From NCBI GenBank assembly GCA_017483735.1, contig JAFUVF010000008.1, positions 1 through 56,353 on the forward strand: DNA of 56,353 nucleotides. Reading direction: 5' to 3'. The notes beneath the pieces were generated by a model. That model was given only the letters and a program-made list of their open reading frames with translations, did no database searches and was not told where the DNA came from. The stretch is from Lachnospiraceae bacterium (GTDB lineage Bacteria; Bacillota; Clostridia; Lachnospirales; Lachnospiraceae). Positions 50,607 to 56,353 of this stretch are shown one piece after another (position 1 is the stretch's first letter; every line of letters starts with the position of its first letter). Made by a program: the position numbers and the translations under genes.

Positions 50607-52716
50607 TATAAATAAAATCCAGATAGCCTCCATCAATATCAGCAGGCAGCTTTTCTTCCCTCATCTGTTTAAGTAAAGGCAGTATCGCCGCTCCCTCAAT
50701 GGAAAACAATCTGACAAAATGATACTCAGCCCCTTTTATAAGGGCTTTTACCAAATTCTCCTTCCAGTGATCATCCCCGAACCGATACAATGTCACCGCC
50801 TTCAGCAGCACTACTTCCATCCAGCAAAAATGTCTCTCATACGCCGCAAGGTAGCTTTCCATGAACGATGCAAGGTCAAATGCTTCTTCCAAACGGCTTT
50901 CTGCGATCAGACACCGCAGCTTTATAATCTGCTTGTATCTGTCGAAGCTGTTGAAGGAAGCCCTTGCATCAGGAACTTCCTCTATAAAGCTCCGTACGGC
51001 ATCGTTTGAGCCTCCAAACAGCGACAGCCATATTCGCAGAACCTCAAGATTCTTAAACAGCTGTATAGCATTCTCATTTTGTGCCTTTTCATAAAAGAAT
51101 TTAAATACACGCTTCGCCGATGGCAGCTGCCCCTCTATTAAATGCTGGCGTATCTGTATCCCCACGGCTACGAAGCACATTTCTATCCTTCCACCATGCG
51201 CTGCCGCTTCAAATCCGTCATTGCATCTTGTCATTACCTCATACGCCGGCATGGTTCCCTTTTCAAATCCACTCTCCGCAAGTGCAATGGTCACAAGGCC
51301 TTTTCCGTACCTGCCCACAATCACTTCAAGCGGTTTTCCCATGAACTTTGCAATTTGGATGTCATTTTTTGACCATTCGCAAAAGTCCAGACCCCCGTTC
51401 ATAATAGATGGGAGATTGCCTGTGGCGGCAAATTCCGGCAAGGTGATATCCCCTTTTTTGATAAGCACAAAAATATTCTTCATGGTACGGAGTATGCCCT
51501 TTGTACCCTTGTGCGGAAGTGCGATGTCCAGATACGCAAGCCATTCCCTTGCTTCCCGCCTCTTTTCCCTGCTTTTGATCTTATCCTTGCAGAAAAGTTC
51601 CAGCTCGTGGTGCCATTTTTCTGATTTTTCCGGCATAAGGATCAGGTCATACAGCATACTCATCCCGGCTATAAGGACGGGAAGCTCTTTCAATTCTTCC
51701 TCCGGAAGTTCAAAATAATACTCTTTTACCTCCACATAATGACCTATTCCGGGATGCACATTAGCGTTTCTTATCAGAAGTTCCTTTATGCGTTGTATTG
51801 CTCCCGCTTTTTTATAGTATTTCAGGGCATTTGAAATATCCCCTGTCATTTCATAGTAATCAGCCCCTCTTCGGTAGTTCTCTATGACCGCCTCCTTAGA
51901 CCATGCGATATTCTGTTTCCAGCAATAATATCCCCTTGTTTCAGGACGTATCGAATAATAGCCTTCCCGCCGTACCTCTATCTGGCTCATGGTTTCACGG
52001 CAGTATTCGATTACTCGCCCGACATTCTTATCATGGGTAAGGAATTCCGCCATTTCTAAAGTAAACTCCTCATACTGGCATACACATAGTGCAAAATGAA
52101 TAAACTCATCCGTACATTGTTCAAAAACATAACCGTCCCACAGGTGGTATATATCCTGCCAGACAGCCGCCTTTAGATCCTCCGAGTACCTTGTCCCGTT
52201 TTCCATCCTTGCGGCATAGCAGTGAAGTGCCCGTATATATCCTTTTGAAGCCTCTGTTAATGGTGCGACATCATCCGGATGAAGGTCTATGCCGCGTTCC
52301 TTAAAGAACTCATCTACCTCTCTTTCTTCAAGCGCAAAGTCATTTTCCTGTATCCTTACAAAGCCAAAATCCATATCCTCACTCGCAAGATACTTCGGTA
52401 CAGTTCCCCTTGTAAGCATAACCACCTGTATGCCGGAAATACGAAGAAGCTTACGAAGAAACCTGACAGACTCGTCCTCCGTAAGCCATTGCATATCCTC
52501 TATAATGACCACACTGCCCCGAAAATCCTGAAAGGATGACATTTCACAGATATTTCCGTCCTTGCAATGCAGTATCAGCGGACTTTTCCTGCGATAATAG
52601 TAATCGACCGCCGCTGTTTTTCCCCAGCCGTTAGCGGCTGTCATAATAACGGGCGAAAAAACAGCCTCCGCTTTTTTCAGTTTATCATATACCCTTGGCA
52701 CCTTGATGTATCCCAT
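50607..52716 (-). pseudogene. N-terminal part of a MalT-like LuxR regulator, interrupted by IS1380
   Basis: About 703 residues: a STAND-type ATPase with Walker A TAANGWGKTAA and Walker B VVIIEDMQW, followed by TPR-like helical repeats. It lacks the LuxR HTH, which lies across the insertion sequence at 48476-48890. The frame ends in YLDFIYT at a stop inside the element's end. The ATG is the fourth residue of the open frame, 9 bp after GGGGG. The original protein would be about 800 residues and probably controlled the nearby thioredoxin, protease and lipoprotein genes. Confidence 0.85.
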
Positions 52717-52745
52717 TGCCATCATCCCCCAGTTGGCTCAGGTTC

Positions 52746-53483
52746 TTATTCCATGTATCCCATAAGCCGCTCTTTTATCTCATCACATTCTGCCCCTTCT
52801 ATCACATCACCGATGATACGCCCATCCTTATCGACGAAAAAAGATGCAGGAACAAACTGAAGCCTTGCCGTCACATTATAAACGCTGTCGCTGATGCGTA
52901 TATTCAGAAATTCTGTTCCTGTATCCTCAAGAATATCCTCTGCCTCTCTTACATTATTTTCTATCCCGTCATAGGCATCACAGACAATGCCTATCAGATT
53001 CACATTATCTGGGATCTCATTATAAAGATCCGCATATTCCGTCATCTCCGTAATACATGATGCGCAGTAGGTTCCCCACACATGAACAATAGTAATGTCA
53101 TAATCAGAAAATATACTCTGCGTAACTTCCCTGTCGCCTTCAAGTGTCACTGTCCTAAAATTTATAGGCTCATCCGATAATTCCGAATCCGGAATATGAA
53201 CCTCCGCTATATTCCCCTGTCGCTCACCTGCCTCATTATTTACAGCAGCATCTATGCCCTCTGGTATCGGTTCATTCAAAGTGCTTCCTTCTTTTGAATC
53301 CTGATTTTCCTCCTTTAAGGCATCCGGCTTCTCTTGTTCATTTTCCTGTATTGTCTGAACCTGCTGCTCGTTTTCGTTTATCTGTACCTCTTCTTCATCA
53401 TCAGGAAGCAGAAGAAGAATGATAAACAATACTCCCAGCGTAGCGAGTACGGTCACTACCGTATGTTTGATTTTTCCCAACAT
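52746..53483 (-). CDS. Membrane-anchored TlpA-like thioredoxin
   Basis: 245 residues: an N-terminal anchor (about 8-26), a long acidic Gln/Glu/Asn linker (about 30-95), then a thioredoxin fold with active site WGTYCASC (about 138) and the cis-proline region VPASFFVDKDG. It reduces or oxidises disulfides outside the cell. Its anchor resembles that of the clostripain protein. Its gene precedes the MalT-like regulator by 29 bp and carries the shared 20-bp promoter motif. Confidence 0.9.
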   Translation of the reverse strand: MLGKIKHTVVTVLATLGVLFIILLLLPDDEEEVQINENEQQVQTIQENEQEKPDALKEENQDSKEGSTLNEPIPEGIDAAVNNEAGERQGNIAEVHIPDSELSDEPINFRTVTLEGDREVTQSIFSDYDITIVHVWGTYCASCITEMTEYADLYNEIPDNVNLIGIVCDAYDGIENNVREAEDILEDTGTEFLNIRISDSVYNVTARLQFVPASFFVDKDGRIIGDVIEGAECDEIKERLMGYME

Positions 53484-53559
53484 AAGATTTTCCCTTCCGC
53501 CGATTATCCCTTATACTATTTGACTTACGCATTTATTATATTTATACCACCTTTTCTCG

Positions 53560-53579
53560 TATAGTACCCCTATGGCTAC
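53560..53579 (-). promoter_or_regulatory. 20-bp promoter motif, thioredoxin gene copy
   Basis: Identical to 46557-46576 over 20 bp. It lies 77 bp upstream of the tlpA-like gene on the minus strand, again ending in TACTATA as a possible -10. Confidence 0.6.
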
Positions 53580-53650
53580 CATCTATGCTTTTTATTACAA
53601 GGACTTTGTTGATAAAGAAATTTCTCCCACTAACTTCTACAGCAATAAAT

Positions 53651-53679
53651 AGCCCACAATCCATATAAGACCGTGGGCT
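53651..53679. terminator. Hairpin in the decayed region
   Basis: AGCCCAC and GTGGGCT pair around a 15-nt loop. No T-run on the plus strand; function uncertain. Confidence 0.45.
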
Positions 53680-53699
53680 GTCCGGCAGGTGATTTTTGA

Positions 53700-54110
53700 T
53701 TTATCCGCATAGAGGCTACCGATGATGCCGTCAATCTCCTCATTACTTATCTCCTTTGCACGAACAGGGACACGATAGAAGTATCGTACCATGTCCCTGT
53801 CCACTGTTCAAGTGCTTTTCTTGGCATTCTGTACCCCATGAGTATAGGTAGCTGCCACCTCATTGCGGTAATCAAAGTATTCCGTGATAAGGTTGCCGAG
53901 GGTAGGATCGTTTAACCTGTTAAGTTCCGGGTGTACGCACCCAATTTTCAGAGGCTTTGCGTGATGTTATCAGATGTTACACGATCATCTGCAAGCCCTT
54001 GATAACACTAAAGTTTATGCGAAGTGTGTTTTCCCTTACGCTTTCCCTTGTATTATATCATCCCATGTGGTCATTTGATGCTCATAAGGGCAAAAGCAAG
54101 GGAAAGATTA
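53700..54110. other. Decayed mobile-element stretch
   Basis: No intact gene here. On the minus strand a fragment at 53808-53923 reads DPTLGNLITEYFDYRNEVAATY (in two parts) and resembles the end of a mobilisation or plasmid protein. A second short fragment at about 53675-53765 reads ISNEEIDGIIGSLYADKS. A strong hairpin ACAGGGACA/TGTCCCTGT (53764-53800) and an inverted pair CTTTCCCTTG/CAAGGGAAAG (54041-54105) also occur. The stretch looks like the scar of a lost element. Confidence 0.45.
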
Positions 54111-54245
54111 CATGACAACACAGATCATCAATACTTAAGTATCTGTCCGATAAGTATGAAGTCGGGACATCCAGGGGGATAGTGCCCTCTTTTTTTGGGG
54201 TGGTCCATCTCACATCGTCATTGGTAACGGTCTAAAACGGCACTT

Positions 54246-54276
54246 CGGGGACGGTCGTTTTATTTTTCAAGTCCCC
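54246..54276. terminator. Hairpin upstream of the lemA transcript
   Basis: CGGGGAC and GTCCCCG enclose a T-rich loop. It probably ends transcripts entering from the left. Confidence 0.4.
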
Positions 54277-54310
54277 GTGAATAATTCAGGTTTATTATAG
54301 AGGTGATATG

Positions 54311-54319
54311 TGCTATAAT
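54311..54319 (+). promoter_or_regulatory. Extended -10 promoter of lemA-TPM operon
   Basis: TGcTATAAT, 75 bp upstream of the lemA ATG, without a good -35. Confidence 0.55.
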
Positions 54320-54393
54320 GTCGCTGCCGGGGAAGTGCCCGGTTCATACCGGCGGCAGTGCCGGGGGATGCGCAGGAAGCAGAGGAGGAAAAC

Positions 54394-54957
54394 ATGAAAA
54401 AAGGATTATTGGTACTGGGAGTGATCATCGGCGTCATCGTCATACTCGTGGGATTTTTCGCCGGCGGCTATAACTCCCTGGTCACAAAACAAACAAACGT
54501 CATGCAGAAAGCTGCGGATATTGATACCCAGCTGCAGCGGCGGGCGGATCTCATTCCCAATCTGGTCAATACCGTCAAGGCTTTCTCGGATCATGAAACC
54601 GAAGTTTTTTCTGAGGTTACAAAGGCAAGGGAGCATCTCATGGCTGCCGGCTCCATGGCTGAAAAATCCGAGGCGGATCAGGAAGTCACTTCTGCGCTGA
54701 ATAAGCTCATTGCCATCGCCGAAAGCTACCCTGAGCTGAAGTCCGATACTGTATATGTGGATCTTATGGATGAGATTGCCGGGACGGAGAACAGGATTTC
54801 CTACGCAAGGCAGGAATACAATGCCACCGTAACGGAGTACAATATGGCGATACGCACCTTTCCCGGGGTTTTCTTTGCGAATATGTTCGGCTTTGAAAAG
54901 GCGGAACTCTTTGAATCCAAAGAGGGCGCAGATGAGGTTCCTGAGGTTCAGTTCTGA
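54394..54957 (+). CDS. lemA: LemA family protein
   Basis: 187 residues: one N-terminal membrane helix, then a helical LemA domain with DIDTQLQRRADLIPNLVNTVK, ARQEYNATVTEYNMAIRTFPGVF and the final FGF. LemA proteins are membrane-linked and usually adjacent to TPM-domain proteins, as here (1-bp overlap). The ATG follows GAGGAGG; a frame upstream is not needed. Confidence 0.92.
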   Translation: MKKGLLVLGVIIGVIVILVGFFAGGYNSLVTKQTNVMQKAADIDTQLQRRADLIPNLVNTVKAFSDHETEVFSEVTKAREHLMAAGSMAEKSEADQEVTSALNKLIAIAESYPELKSDTVYVDLMDEIAGTENRISYARQEYNATVTEYNMAIRTFPGVFFANMFGFEKAELFESKEGADEVPEVQF

Positions 54958-55814
54958 TGGCTAAGCAAAAAGGAAAAAAAACCGGTCGCTGGCGAATCAT
55001 ACTTCTTATATTCCTTGCGGTTACGCTCATAGGAACCGTTTTTATCTACTTTGAAAACCGCACCGTGGAGGAGACGGTTTATCCGGATCCTACAGACTAC
55101 TTTTATGTAGAGGACTACAGTCATGTTCTGAATGAGAAAACAGAGGATTTTATCCTGGATGAGGCAGTCAGGCTGAATAATGCTACCAGAGCCCAGGTGG
55201 TCGTTGTGACGGTTCCCAACACCCAGAGCGATAGCCTTTATAATTTCAGTGTGCGCCTTGCAAATGACTGGGGGATCGGGGACGCAGAGCTGGATAACGG
55301 AGTTCTCCTGCTCTTTTTGACAGATCCTGAGGATCCTCATGTAAGGATGGAGGTGGGAAAGGGACTGGAAGGCGCCCTTCCCGATGGAAAAGCCGGCAGG
55401 ATACTGGATGACTATGCGGTAGGTCCCAGGGATGAGGGGCGATGGAATCAGGCGACCGGAGATAGTTTTGTGGCGGTTGTAAGGGAGGTATACGGAGAAT
55501 ACGGAATTCCTGCTCCCGAAACCGTTGATTTTCAGGAATGGGAGAACCCGGATGCTCCAACAGAAGGCACTTTTGCTGACGCAGATTTTCCGGAACCCAT
55601 GAAAACAGAAAATGAAGATCCACTTTGGGATCAGCTCCTGACCGCCTTTTTCATATGCCTTGTGTTTGAGGCGTTCTTTGCGGTCATTCTGGTTATTGCA
55701 TGGATTGTTTCATTTTTTGGAGGAGGCTCCGGAGGCGGCCGGTCCAGCTACTGCGGCGGCAGTTCCTATAGCGGAGGCGGCGGTTCCTTCGGCGGAGGCG
55801 GCGCATCCAGATAA
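54957..55814 (+). CDS. TPM (YgcG-like) domain membrane protein
   Basis: 285 residues: N-terminal membrane segment, TPM domain from about 45 to 185 (VEDYSHVLNEKTEDFI, RAQVVVVTVPNTQSDSLYNFSVRLAN and LDNGVLLLF), then a second membrane helix at about 225-255 and a Gly/Ser-rich tail. TPM proteins have been linked to phosphatase activity and photosystem repair in plants; the bacterial role is unclear. Overlaps the lemA stop. Confidence 0.88.
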   Translation: MAKQKGKKTGRWRIILLIFLAVTLIGTVFIYFENRTVEETVYPDPTDYFYVEDYSHVLNEKTEDFILDEAVRLNNATRAQVVVVTVPNTQSDSLYNFSVRLANDWGIGDAELDNGVLLLFLTDPEDPHVRMEVGKGLEGALPDGKAGRILDDYAVGPRDEGRWNQATGDSFVAVVREVYGEYGIPAPETVDFQEWENPDAPTEGTFADADFPEPMKTENEDPLWDQLLTAFFICLVFEAFFAVILVIAWIVSFFGGGSGGGRSSYCGGSSYSGGGGSFGGGGASR

Positions 55815-55839
55815 GGCCTGCTCCGTCAGGGTGTTGATT

Positions 55840-56160
55840 TTATATTCCGCCACTTCGACAAATGGTATAGACTTTGTTGTATATTCCCTCTGTATCCTTC
55901 TCAATGCATACATAAGCATGGACAGAAGGGAGAATCGCACGGTCTTTCGCAAGGGCGGACCAGAAGGGCGGAACCACGGTCTGGGGAACGATCACCAGCA
56001 GATCCCCTTTATGCTCCCGCAGGAGCTTTTCCGTGGCCATCAGCTGGCCGCCCCAATCCGCATCCACGCTCAAAGAGGCGGCAATGTTGATCCCCAGTAA
56101 GGAAACCCCCAGGGCTGTCAGCGCCTTTCGCACCCTCTCTTCCAGGACATCAAAATCCAT
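55840..56160 (-). CDS. Hypothetical protein
   Basis: 106 residues, no membrane segment, with ALGVSLLGINIAASLS and KGDLLVIVPQTVVPPFWSALAK. The ATG has AGGAG nearby. I do not recognise the family; the alternating alpha/beta pattern may suggest a small Rossmann-like or receiver-type fold. It is convergent with the TPM gene with 25 bp between stops. Confidence 0.5.
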   Translation of the reverse strand: MDFDVLEERVRKALTALGVSLLGINIAASLSVDADWGGQLMATEKLLREHKGDLLVIVPQTVVPPFWSALAKDRAILPSVHAYVCIEKDTEGIYNKVYTICRSGGI

Positions 56161-56324
56161 ATGCTCCTAGGCAGCAGATGTTAAAGCAACTTGGATTTGA
56201 ACCGAAAATAATGGCAAGCGATTCATGAGGAAATCGTAGCATATCGGTAAAAACCTAAATGATTGTGTCTAATATCAAACGCCTTGCTGACGCAAGACGC
56301 AAAAAAGGCACAATTTACCTTACC

Positions 56325-56353
56325 GGCTGGCTGGCTGACTGGCTGGCTGGCTG
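56325..56353 (+). repeat. GGCT tetranucleotide repeat at window edge
   Basis: Three GGCT units, one GACT and three more GGCT units run into the end of the window; its full length is unknown. Tetranucleotide tracts of this kind can vary in length by slippage. Confidence 0.8.

Overview
The window looks like a chromosomal segment of a Clostridia-class Bacillota, most likely a Lachnospiraceae member. The reasons are the rimP-nusA-rnpM-ylxQ-infB-rbfA-nrnA-truB-ribF order, a PPi-type phosphofructokinase, a CIRCE-controlled hsp20, a TPP riboswitch in front of thiT, DegV and clostripain proteins, AGGAGG ribosome binding sites and TTGACA/TATAAT promoters. There is no rRNA operon, replication origin or CRISPR array. 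The family assignment comes from gene content and is not proven. All functional calls below were made by reading the sequence, without database searches.

Layout. (1) 1-9.7 kb is an AT-rich accessory island. It holds a transposase tail, a DUF3800 gene behind a structured leader RNA, a 5'-truncated DUF234 ATPase, and a five-gene operon (two double-glycine leader peptides, a LytS-type histidine kinase, a SARP-like response regulator, and a MATE transporter fused to an anti-sigma-type ATPase). It also holds an AbiE locus with a truncated toxin, a type I toxin-antitoxin cassette beside tRNA-Leu, and a retropepsin-like pair. (2) 9.7-10.2 kb carries tRNA-Lys, Gln, His and Arg. (3) 10.3-17.1 kb is mostly housekeeping: PPi-PFK, MATE, Hsp20, LysR, DegV and a GH5 enzyme, ending at tRNA-Pro with a palindromic repeat cluster. 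(4) 17.1-20.3 kb is a three-gene cyclic-di-GMP operon. (5) 20.4-27.8 kb is one long operon from mraY to yfcE. (6) 27.9-35.8 kb holds a ribosomal-protection GTPase fused to a Rae1-like nuclease, TPP riboswitch-thiT, addA and a Na/Pi transporter. (7) 35.8-44 kb is the nusA-infB operon, with a large structured element between infB and rbfA. (8) 44-56.35 kb is a second accessory region: an Fst/par-like cassette, a secreted-protein cluster with clostripain and thioredoxin whose MalT-type regulator is split by an IS1380 element, a decayed mobile-element stretch, a LemA/TPM pair and a GGCT tetranucleotide repeat at the edge.

How it works together. The strongest candidate for an undescribed system is the operon at 2385-6663. 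A peptide with a double-glycine leader and a zinc-ribbon core is made with a matching kinase and regulator. Its promoter carries two 9-bp direct repeats 11 bp apart just upstream of the -10, as expected for a SARP-type activator, so the operon may be an autoinducing peptide circuit. The last gene joins a transporter to a GHKL ATPase. Second is the translational GTPase-NYN fusion at 27857-29842, which may deliver an mRNA endonuclease to the ribosomal A site. Third is the DUF3800 gene with its leader RNA. In the right arm, an identical 20-bp promoter motif lies upstream of the thioredoxin and lipoprotein genes, which suggests one regulon once controlled by the now-interrupted MalT-like protein.
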